From: Nitrospinota bacterium
GTDB lineage: Bacteria; UBA8248; JACPRG01
Direction: 5' to 3'
Assembly (NCBI GenBank): GCA_030740135.1
Contig: JASLXW010000201.1
Location: 1,990-7,058, forward strand
Length of the DNA: 5,069 nucleotides
Shown here piece by piece: positions 1 to 5,027 of this stretch. A model generated the notes under the pieces. That model was given only the letters and a program-made list of their open reading frames with translations. It did not search any database and was not told where the DNA came from. Made by a program: the position numbers and the translations under genes. The stretch's first letter is position 1, and every line of letters starts with the position of its first letter.

Positions 1-2
1 AA

Positions 3-341
3 GGTTATCCGGTCATTGGTCTCCCGGGATTCCATCGCCTGCTCTTAGACTATTCAGGAGAATTGATCCGGCTTCAAGCCGAATCTCCACTTCCGGTCGA
101 AAATATTCTGTTACAGATTATTGAAGGCTTCCTAAGGAAAGGAGAGGATCCTTCCGTCTGTGGACCGATAGACGTCTATGTCCTTCCCTTTCGCGGGCTT
201 GCGCCTCCCGCCGACCTTTGCTCATCCATTTTGGCGAGTCATCCAGGCCGCTCCGCCCGCGAGGACGGCCAGCCAACCCCAGCCGAGGAGAAGGATCGCC
301 GTCCACGGATAGTTCCCATAGGGGCCGCGCAATTCCTCTAA
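3..341 (+). CDS. Possible 3' end of a plus-strand gene entering from the left (doubtful)
   Basis: The frame beginning at base 3 is open without a stop to 341, so any gene would start outside the window. The first 65 or so residues look protein-like, with a probable amphipathic helix (PVENILLQIIEGFLRKGED) followed by a short hydrophobic strand (IDVYVLPF). From base 222 onward the frame lies antisense to the transporter's 3' end, and its residues there look like ordinary shadow translation. A 120-base convergent overlap would be unusual. Third codon positions in the first part are not GC-biased, unlike the confident genes. I do not recognise a family. The alternative is that this is intergenic DNA, or a decayed gene end that lost its original stop. 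Confidence 0.2.
   Translation, partial: GYPVIGLPGFHRLLLDYSGELIRLQAESPLPVENILLQIIEGFLRKGEDPSVCGPIDVYVLPFRGLAPPADLCSSILASHPGRSAREDGQPTPAEEKDRRPRIVPIGAAQFL
57..88. repeat. Imperfect inverted repeat around CGGCTT-C-AAGCCG
   Basis: A perfect 6-base arm pair (CGGCTT at 69-74, AAGCCG at 76-81) is centred on one base. The outer bases GGAGA and TCTCC extend the symmetry with a bulge on one side. It lies about 135-165 bases past the transporter stop. No T run follows on either strand, so it is not a standard intrinsic terminator. The centre is too tight for a simple RNA hairpin without opening pairs, so a protein-binding dyad or chance is equally possible. Confidence 0.3.
162..183. repeat. 12-base perfect palindrome with flanking GGAC/GTCC
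   Basis: ATAGACGTCTAT (168-179) is a perfect palindrome. GGAC (162-165) and GTCC (180-183) extend the dyad, with two unpaired bases at 166-167. It sits about 40 bases beyond the transporter stop on the minus strand. That is where a terminator would be expected, but no T tract follows on that strand. On the plus strand it is followed by a pyrimidine-rich stretch. It could be a weak termination structure, an operator-like dyad, or chance. Confidence 0.3.
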
Positions 342-1706
342 CAGATCCAGGCCGATGACCAGGATGAGAATGAGGGGGATCAAGACCATCACCGCCAGGT
401 CCCACCGGCCGGTCAAGCGGAATTTCCGGTGTTGGTTCAGGTGATCGCGGATGAATCGGGGTTTGAGGATGTAGCCGATGAATACGGCCTCCAGGACGCC
501 GATCGTCACCAGTCCGTAGTGGGTGATGAAGTGATCCACGATGTCCAGCCAGAACAGGCCGCCCCCCGTGGTGAACGTCAAGCTCAACAGGACGCCGGCG
601 GAGCACAGGATCGTCACCGCCCGCCGGCGTTCCATCCGGAACTTGTCGACCAGGGCCGCTACGAAGGCCTCGGTCAGGGAGATGGCCGAGCTGATTCCCG
701 CGAGGGCGAGGGCCAAAAAGAAGATCGCCCCGAATAGGGGCCGCATGGCCGGCAGTTTGTTGATGGCCTCGGGGTAGACGACGAAGGCCAGACCGATGCT
801 TTGGGTGACGACCTCGCCGACGGGTTTGCCGACGACCTGGGACATGTAGCCGAGCGTGGCGAAGATGGCGAAGCCGGCGAAGACCGCGAACAGGCCGTCC
901 GCCACCCCGACGGTCAGGGCGGAGCGGCCGACGGGGGACTCCCGGGGGAGGTAGCTGGCGAACGCGACCATGATTCCGAACCCCAGACTCATGCTGAAGA
1001 AGATCTGGGCGTAGGCGTCAACCCAGACGCGCGGACGCTTGAGGGCGGCGAAGTCCGGGGTGAGGTACGCCCGGATGCCGGCCCTCGCGCCTTCGAGCGT
1101 CAGGCTCCAAAAGACCAGGACGATGATGAGCAGGAAAAGCGTCGGGATCATGATCTTGTTCGCAAGCTCGATGCCCCGGCGGACTTCCCGGCGGGTCACG
1201 CCCCAGGTGGTTCCCCACACCAGGAGGGTCCCGATCAGGATGGGCCAGCGGAAGCCGCCGAGGTCCCCCGGCCCGGAGGTCTGCCCCAGAAATTCCTTGA
1301 AGAAAAACGTCCCCGGGTCGGCCCCCCAGGCCAGCCCGACGGCGTACACAAAGTAATCCACCGTCCATCCGATGATGACGCAATAGTAAGGGTTGACGCC
1401 GAACATCCCGATGAACAGCGCCCACCAGCCGACCCACTCCCAACATTTGCCCGCCTCGGCCATCGCCAAAGGGGCGCTCTTGCCCGTGCGGTGACCGAGA
1501 CCGAACTCCAAGAGCAGCAAGGGAAGACCCACGGTGAGGAAGGCCACGCCATACGGGATCAGGAATGCCCCGCCTCCGTTGCTGTAAGCCATGTAAGGGA
1601 AGCGCCAGATGTTGCCCAAACCCACGGCGGAACCGATGGCCGCCAAGAGAAAGCCCAAGCGGCTTCCCCAGACTCCCCGCTCTGGATGATCGCCCGCAGT
1701 CGTCAA
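222..1706 (-). CDS. Sodium-dependent amino-acid transporter, NSS (LeuT-like) family
   Basis: This is an inner-membrane secondary transporter that couples sodium entry to uptake of an amino acid or related amine. Seen: 494 residues with twelve hydrophobic segments, roughly 15-37, 42-68, 90-122, 153-173, 181-203, 229-255, 262-290, 322-352, 362-380, 385-415, 434-455 and 467-490. Segment 1 carries the family signature AVGLGNIWRFPY (residues 27-38); N32 and R35 match the sodium-site Asn and gating Arg of LeuT. Segment 6 has the unwound-helix motif QIFFSMSLGFG (234-244), and segment 8 has GISSAIS (337-343), whose serines match the second sodium site. Length and helix count are normal for the family. 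I chose the TTG start because AGGAGG stands six bases before it; the frame can extend to a GTG at 1748, which has weaker support. It ends in TGA. It lies 108 bases downstream of the M20 gene on the same strand. The substrate cannot be assigned. Confidence 0.94.
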   Translation of the reverse strand: MTTAGDHPERGVWGSRLGFLLAAIGSAVGLGNIWRFPYMAYSNGGGAFLIPYGVAFLTVGLPLLLLEFGLGHRTGKSAPLAMAEAGKCWEWVGWWALFIGMFGVNPYYCVIIGWTVDYFVYAVGLAWGADPGTFFFKEFLGQTSGPGDLGGFRWPILIGTLLVWGTTWGVTRREVRRGIELANKIMIPTLFLLIIVLVFWSLTLEGARAGIRAYLTPDFAALKRPRVWVDAYAQIFFSMSLGFGIMVAFASYLPRESPVGRSALTVGVADGLFAVFAGFAIFATLGYMSQVVGKPVGEVVTQSIGLAFVVYPEAINKLPAMRPLFGAIFFLALALAGISSAISLTEAFVAALVDKFRMERRRAVTILCSAGVLLSLTFTTGGGLFWLDIVDHFITHYGLVTIGVLEAVFIGYILKPRFIRDHLNQHRKFRLTGRWDLAVMVLIPLILILVIGLDLLEELRGPYGNYPWTAILLLGWGWLAVLAGGAAWMTRQNG

Positions 1707-1712
1707 TTTCAC

Positions 1713-1718
1713 CCTCCT
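1713..1718 (-). promoter_or_regulatory. Ribosome binding site AGGAGG deciding the TTG start of the transporter
   Basis: On the minus strand the sequence reads AGGAGG, then six bases (GTGAAA), then TTG. This is a consensus anti-Shine-Dalgarno match at good spacing. It lies inside the frame that would be coding if the upstream GTG at 1748 were used, and it argues that translation begins at 1706. The GTG inside the six-base spacer is too close to the site to be the start. Confidence 0.75.
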
Positions 1719-1738
1719 CTCGATTGGATTCTCCCGGA

Positions 1739-1747
1739 ATTCTATCA
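1739..1747 (-). promoter_or_regulatory. Possible extended -10 promoter for the transporter
   Basis: The minus strand reads TGATAGAAT: a TG one base before TAGAAT, which matches TATAAT at five of six positions. No good -35 hexamer stands 16-18 bases upstream, but extended -10 promoters can work without one. Transcription would begin near 1732, giving a leader of about 26 bases that includes the AGGAGG and excludes the GTG at 1748. This is a motif match in a short spacer, so it may be chance. If real, the transporter could be transcribed apart from the M20 gene. Confidence 0.28.
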
Positions 1748-1773
1748 CGCCGCGGGGGAGGACCTTGGAACTT

Positions 1774-1792
1774 CCTCGGGCGAGATCCGAGG
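1774..1792 (-). other. Intergenic stem-loop between the M20 and transporter genes
   Basis: CCTCGG and CCGAGG form a perfect six-pair stem around a seven-base loop, starting 22 bases past the M20 stop codon. No T run follows on the minus strand (it continues AAGTTCC), so it does not look like an efficient intrinsic terminator. It could stabilise the upstream message's 3' end, give partial termination, or have no role. Confidence 0.35.
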
Positions 1793-1814
1793 GTGCGGCG
1801 GGTCGGGGTTTCGG

Positions 1815-3011
1815 TTATTCGAGGAGGTCGGCGGCCAGAAGCGCGAGGATCCGGGTCGCCTGAACGACCTGATCGATGGACACCGATTCGTCGGCCGTAT
1901 GTGCCTGGGAAAACTCGCCGGGGCCGAAGACCACGGCGGGGATTCCGGCGGGGGGGAAGAGGCGCGCGTCCGTTCCGGCCACGTAGCCCATGGGCTCCTG
2001 CGGGGCTCCGAGGACTTCGGAGGCCGCCCGGAGCAGGGACCGGACGTGCGGGTTTTGGGGATCCGTCTCGAAGGGCGCCATGACCTTCGTGACTTCGACC
2101 TCAACGTCCAATTCGGGGTCCTCCCGCCGCAGGCCCCCCAGAATCGCGTCCACCTCGTCTCTGACCTGTTCGGGCGTCTCATGGGGGAGCGTGCGCCTGC
2201 CCATGACCATTTCGCACCGATCCGGGACCATGTTGGGCTTCACGCCTCCCCGGATGATGGCCACGTTGGCGGTGGGGGCGGGCAGATAGGGGTGGCTTCT
2301 TCCGGCGAGATCGGGCAGGTATTGCGTTCGGATGGTTTCGACGACCCGGCTCATTTTGTAGATGGCGTTGACGCCGGCCCGATCGGCGATGCTGCTGTGG
2401 GCCGACTCGCCCTTGACCGTCACCAACAGGTGAAGGCCCCCGCGGTGGGCGATGCCCACCCGGCACTCGGTCTGCTCGCCGACGACGGCGAAGTCCACGT
2501 CGCCGAGCCGTCCCGAATCGATGACGTGCTGCGTGCCGGCCGAGTCCGCAATCTCTTCGCCCGAGGCGAAGCACAGGACCAGGCTTCCGGACAGGCGGTC
2601 CCGATGTTCGGCCAGGATTTTCGCGACGGTCAGCATGACGGCGATGTCCTGCTTGACGTCACAGGCGCCGCGGCCGAAGACGCGGCCGATTTCCACAACG
2701 CCCGCGAAGGGGTCTTTCGTCCATGTGCCGGCGTCGCCGGGGGGGACCGTATCGGTGTGGGCGTGATAGCAAAGCGAGAGACCCGGCCGGCCCCCCGCAA
2801 GGCGGCCCACAAAGTTTGGACTTTCCGGGCGAAGGGTTTCCTCCGCCACCTCCAAACCCGCGCGCCGCATCCGCTCGGCGCAGTACTCCCCCATCTCCCG
2901 TTCCGAGCCGGTGAGGCTGGGGATTCGGATGGCCTCCACCAGGGTGCGGATCAGGGGTTCCGGATGGATCTCTTTCAGCCAGGGGTGATTGGCGTCCACG
3001 AAACGCTCCAT
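1815..3011 (-). CDS. M20-family zinc peptidase/deacylase (ArgE/DapE/CPG2-like)
   Basis: This is a cytoplasmic di-zinc hydrolase expected to cleave an amide bond in an N-acyl amino acid or short peptide. Seen: 398 residues, the usual length. Metal and catalytic residues appear in family order: H85 and D87 in YHAHTDTVP, D118 in GRGACD, E152-E153 in ASGEEIAD, E179 in VVGEQT and H371 near the C-terminus in FSQAHTAD. The lid/dimerisation domain spans about 189-310, with the conserved His (H205, GESAHSS) and the VKPNMVPD motif (257-264). GTDAR (346-350) is typical of the ArgE/DapE branch. The segment after the bridging Asp reads DVKQD where many members have DMKGG. No signal peptide is visible. The ATG at 3011 lacks a strong ribosome site; a GTG at 2999, preceded by GGAG at good spacing, is the alternative start. 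It ends in TAA. The downstream neighbour is an amino-acid transporter, which suggests release and transport of an amino acid. The exact substrate is unknown, and acetylornithine deacetylase or succinyl-diaminopimelate desuccinylase cannot be asserted. Confidence 0.94.
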   Translation of the reverse strand: MERFVDANHPWLKEIHPEPLIRTLVEAIRIPSLTGSEREMGEYCAERMRRAGLEVAEETLRPESPNFVGRLAGGRPGLSLCYHAHTDTVPPGDAGTWTKDPFAGVVEIGRVFGRGACDVKQDIAVMLTVAKILAEHRDRLSGSLVLCFASGEEIADSAGTQHVIDSGRLGDVDFAVVGEQTECRVGIAHRGGLHLLVTVKGESAHSSIADRAGVNAIYKMSRVVETIRTQYLPDLAGRSHPYLPAPTANVAIIRGGVKPNMVPDRCEMVMGRRTLPHETPEQVRDEVDAILGGLRREDPELDVEVEVTKVMAPFETDPQNPHVRSLLRAASEVLGAPQEPMGYVAGTDARLFPPAGIPAVVFGPGEFSQAHTADESVSIDQVVQATRILALLAADLLE

Positions 3012-3110
3012 TGCGCTGAGGAAAATTACGATTTCTGTTCCATTATGACGGAAAATCGGGTCGGGCAGGGGGGAATGGCGAGAAAATTAATGCTCCGGGG
3101 GCGCCGGTTT
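3012..3110. other. Leader region upstream of the M20 gene
   Basis: This is a 99-base spacer between the M20 start and the small ORF at 3111. It is more AT-rich than the genes. On the minus strand it contains CATAAT, about 24 bases before the M20 ATG, as a possible -10 hexamer, but I see no matching -35. A short CCGG/CCGG stem lies near 3094-3108 and is followed by TTTT on the plus strand; with only four pairs I do not call it a terminator. The M20 promoter probably lies here or just upstream. Confidence 0.3.
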
Positions 3111-3359
3111 TCACTCTTTCGCCACGATTCCCGGGATGGTGTAAAATGTCTCGCCTTTGAGCTTCCCCCGCACAGACTGAATGGCGTGGACGCCGATCTG
3201 TCCGCCGCTGAAAAGAATCAATCCCGACCGCGGTGATTGCTGAATCGGAATTTCAAAGCCGATGATTTCTCGCGGGAAGATGGCCCGCGACACGTCGGCA
3301 ACGGAGATTGACCTCATCAAGTCGAAGCGGAGAGATCGGAACGGATGAGCCCTCGTCAT
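3111..3359 (-). CDS. Small hypothetical protein (weakly supported)
   Basis: This is an 82-codon frame ending in TGA, not recognised as any family. A second ATG at 3317 would give 68 residues and avoid overlap with the divergent membrane-protein gene that starts at 3345. The C-terminal half looks strand-rich (GLILFSGGQIGVHAIQSV), and there are no transmembrane segments. Third positions are moderately GC-rich. Against it: neither ATG has a Shine-Dalgarno match, and the frame uses TCA twice although TCA, TTA and CTA are absent from the M20 gene and from most of the transporter gene. It may be a real small gene, a remnant, or chance. If real it would lie 99 bases upstream of the M20 gene and could share its transcript. 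Confidence 0.3.
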   Translation of the reverse strand: MTRAHPFRSLRFDLMRSISVADVSRAIFPREIIGFEIPIQQSPRSGLILFSGGQIGVHAIQSVRGKLKGETFYTIPGIVAKE

Positions 3360-3806
3360 CGAAAACTATTCTTCTGCGTTCTCCTTCTCTATCTGCCCTT
3401 CGGTTATGCAACGGATTGGTCGGAAACGACGGTCGGTCTTGGTCAGACCATGGCGATCGTGGACCGGGGTGAAATCCGATTAGGCCCGCCCCTGAACACC
3501 CCGGGTCCGAACCGAATCCAAGTGGGGGATTCTTTTTACTCCCAGGTTACGCCCGGCCTGGGCTATCTGCTCGCGCCCGTCTACTTCATTCTCCGGCCGG
3601 TCCTTCCAGAAGACTTCGATCAGCGCCTTTTCGTCCTCAATCTTCTCCTCACGCTTCTCCTGGCGGCGCCGCTCGGCGCCGCGACAGTGACGCTCTTCCA
3701 CGCCTGGTTGCGGGTCCAGGGTCTGCGCCCCGCTCACGCCCTCCTTCTCGCGTTTGCCCTTGCGTTCGCAACGAATCACTTTCCCTTCTCCATTGCGCTG
3801 AAGTAG
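3345..3806 (+). CDS. N-terminal open fragment of the interrupted membrane protein
   Basis: This is 153 residues ending at TAG. It carries the first membrane helix (7-22), the outer loop with the YSQVTPGL motif (65-72) where acceptor or donor recognition is expected in GT-C folds, and two or three further helices (about 73-85, 94-120, 129-146). If translated alone it would be an incomplete membrane protein of about four helices. The family pattern continues directly past the stop (RSFVEAAIVLFLW), so this is a truncation, not a natural end. Confidence 0.5.
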   Translation: MSPRHRKLFFCVLLLYLPFGYATDWSETTVGLGQTMAIVDRGEIRLGPPLNTPGPNRIQVGDSFYSQVTPGLGYLLAPVYFILRPVLPEDFDQRLFVLNLLLTLLLAAPLGAATVTLFHAWLRVQGLRPAHALLLAFALAFATNHFPFSIALK

Positions 3807-3845
3807 CGGTCTTTTGTCGAAGCGGCGATCGTCCTTTTCCTCTGG

Positions 3846-4484
3846 GTGCAAACGAAAGACCGGGACTCGGGCGTCGCCATGGGGCGGTCGACCTTGTGGG
3901 CGACGGGCCTGTTGGTCGGCGCCCTGCCTTTGCTGAACCTTGCAACCTTTATTTACTGGCCCGCGATTTTTCTCTACCTCTTCCACCTCCGCGGTTGGCG
4001 CGCCGCCCTCCGCGTCGCGGCGATCGCGATTCCGATGCAAACGGTGATTATGGCGCACAACTTCGCCATTTATGGAGAGCTTTGGCGAACGACCTACGAC
4101 CAGGACTTTCTGAAGACCAGCCTCTGGAGCGGACGCTCGTTTCTCAAGGCGTTCTCCATGTTTTTCAGCCCTTACGGCGGCACGTTGGTCTACAATTCGG
4201 TTCTTCTCCTCGGTCTATGGGGATTAATCCGCTCTTTCCGCAAGCCGGAGGGGCGCTCGAATCCCGAGGGTCGGTTCGCGGCGATTTGCTTCCTGACCCA
4301 TTGGGTCTTTTTCACATGGTGGTTCAGCGACTTCGTCCTTTCGGGCGGCGGCGCCATCGCGGGCCGTTTTATCGTCCCGCTGCTCCCGCTACTCCTGCGT
4401 TTCGCCCCCGATTGGAAAGCGGCGAAATGGGGGTGGCGGGTTTTGCTTCCCCTCAGCGCCGCGAGCGCTTACTTAAGCGCCTAA
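3846..4484 (+). CDS. Central open fragment of the interrupted membrane protein
   Basis: This lies in the same frame as the N-terminal fragment. Sense codons resume at 3807, and the first potential start is a GTG at 3846, with no ribosome binding site before it; the ATG at 3879 is no better. It holds most of the family's recognisable core: the N-x-x-I-Y-G-E-L-W segment, the SPYGGTLVY motif and the W-W-x-S-D to A-G-R-F region before a proline-rich membrane helix. It ends at TAA after AYLSA, in the middle of the family domain. Independent translation is unlikely. Confidence 0.4.
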   Translation: MQTKDRDSGVAMGRSTLWATGLLVGALPLLNLATFIYWPAIFLYLFHLRGWRAALRVAAIAIPMQTVIMAHNFAIYGELWRTTYDQDFLKTSLWSGRSFLKAFSMFFSPYGGTLVYNSVLLLGLWGLIRSFRKPEGRSNPEGRFAAICFLTHWVFFTWWFSDFVLSGGGAIAGRFIVPLLPLLLRFAPDWKAAKWGWRVLLPLSAASAYLSA

Positions 4485-4505
4485 GCCGGCGAAATCGCCC
4501 ACCTC

Positions 4506-4871
4506 ATGTCCGGGCTGAAATACACGCTGAAAGTGGCCGTTTCCAGCTGGGGGATGCCTCGGATCTTCAGCGAGTATCTCCCCGCGCTTTTTAACATTGA
4601 GACTTTACACACCGTGATCCGTTCGCCAAGCGTGTCTTTCGAAGATGTCCTCACCGGCCAGGCGACGGCGGGTCTTGGCGTCCTTTTGGCTCAACAACTC
4701 CCCTTCGCGATCCTCTTCGTGCTTTCTCTCGCGCCGGGCTTGTGGCTTATGAGAAACCTCTTGCGCGAGACCCATGCGCGAAATGGGGTTGCCCCGGTTC
4801 CGCGAGCGCCCGCTCTGTCTTCTGAATCATCAAGCGGACACGAAAACAGGCCAACTCCGCGCAATCGGTGA
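4506..4871 (+). CDS. C-terminal open fragment of the interrupted membrane protein
   Basis: This lies in the same frame as the two upstream fragments. Sense codons resume at 4485 (AGEIAHL), and the first ATG at 4506 has no Shine-Dalgarno match. It encodes a soluble stretch (YTLKVAVSSWGMPRIFSEYLP), a final membrane helix (about LPFAILFVLSLAPGLWLM) and a polar tail of about 35 residues ending in TGA. It is best read as the tail of the same gene, not as a separate protein. Confidence 0.38.
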   Translation: MSGLKYTLKVAVSSWGMPRIFSEYLPALFNIETLHTVIRSPSVSFEDVLTGQATAGLGVLLAQQLPFAILFVLSLAPGLWLMRNLLRETHARNGVAPVPRAPALSSESSSGHENRPTPRNR

Positions 4872-4900
4872 CGGGCGGTTTGCCGGCCGGGTCGAAAATT

Positions 4901-4919
4901 CCGGACGCCGGGCGTCCGG
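4901..4919. terminator. Perfect 8-pair GC hairpin after the membrane-protein gene
   Basis: CCGGACGC and GCGTCCGG pair perfectly around a three-base loop, 30 bases past the TGA at 4871. On the plus strand it is followed by TTGGGC, a poor U tract. On the minus strand it is followed by AATTTTC, closer to an intrinsic terminator for a transcript coming from the right. It may work in both directions or only slow the polymerase. The stem is strong; the terminator role is inferred. Confidence 0.4.
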
Positions 4920-5006
4920 TTGGGCGGACGAAGCGGGGAGGATCAGACTTTTCGGCGCGCTTGCTTCCCTCGCCGGAAACGCGGTTCAGCGCACGTCCTT
5001 TCGACA

Positions 5007-5027
5007 CCCCGGCGGGGGCCTTTTCTT
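5007..5027 (+). terminator. Weak hairpin followed by TTTTCTT
   Basis: CCCC and GGGG flank a three-base loop (5007-5017), and GCCTTTTCTT follows on the plus strand. The U-rich tail fits intrinsic termination, but the stem has only four GC pairs. It could act as a second termination point after the membrane-protein gene; chance is about as likely. Confidence 0.22.

Larger units (their letters stand above)
1..221. other. Left flank without a confident gene
   Basis: This stretch lies downstream of the transporter stop codon. It is visibly more AT-rich than the neighbouring genes, especially around 100-125. It contains two inverted repeats (57-88 and 162-183) and a plus-strand open frame entering from the left edge, each listed separately. 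I see no ribosome binding site followed by a credible start, and no hairpin followed by a run of T on either strand that would make a standard terminator for the transporter gene. Confidence 0.5.
3345..4871 (+). pseudogene. Polytopic GT-C glycosyltransferase-like membrane protein, interrupted by two in-frame stops
   Basis: Codons 1-508 read as one membrane protein in a single frame, broken only by TAG at codon 154 (3804-3806) and TAA at codon 380 (4482-4484), and ending in TGA. The architecture matches the large family of poorly characterised GT39/GT87-like bacterial membrane proteins, which in known members use lipid-linked sugars on the outer side of the membrane. Seen: an N-terminal membrane helix (7-22), an outer loop ending in FYSQVTPGLGYLLAPVY (64-80), the FPFS segment before the first stop, MAHNFAIYGELW (236-247), MFFSPYGGTLVYNSVL (272-287), and WWFSDFVLSGGGAIAGRF (325-342) leading into PLLPLLL. 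A last helix lies near 465-485. The start at 3345 is an ATG with GGAGAG about ten bases upstream. No restart codon after either stop has a good ribosome site. No frameshift is seen, so the damage is recent, or the stops are sequence errors or are read through. The catalytic role and sugar are unknown. Confidence 0.72.

Noticed and set aside
118..606. Minus-strand 162-codon frame overlapping the transporter
   Set aside because: It is a shifted-frame shadow of the transporter, rich in Arg, Pro and His, with no hydrophobic core or motif.
1565..2083. Plus-strand 172-codon frame opposite the M20/transporter junction
   Set aside because: Its composition is dominated by Arg, Pro and Gly, it is antisense to coding sequence, and it has no ribosome binding site.
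801..3236. Very long plus-strand open frame (811 codons) antisense to the transporter and M20 genes
   Set aside because: It lies in exact codon register opposite two well-recognised genes and stays open because those genes avoid TTA, CTA and TCA codons. Its product is rich in Gly, Asp, Arg and His, with no domain.
3480..4058. Minus-strand 192-codon frame opposite the membrane-protein gene
   Set aside because: It is highly charged shadow sequence; the plus strand carries clear membrane-protein family motifs.
3896..4594. Plus-strand 232-codon frame in another register of the membrane-protein gene, as possible evidence of a frameshift
   Set aside because: The family motifs stay in the 3345 frame throughout 3345-4871. 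This register is Arg/Pro-rich and carries none of them.
4747..5007. Minus-strand 86-codon frame across the end of the membrane-protein gene and the right flank
   Set aside because: It overlaps the C-terminal coding part, has low-complexity composition, no motif and no ribosome binding site, and it crosses a strong hairpin.
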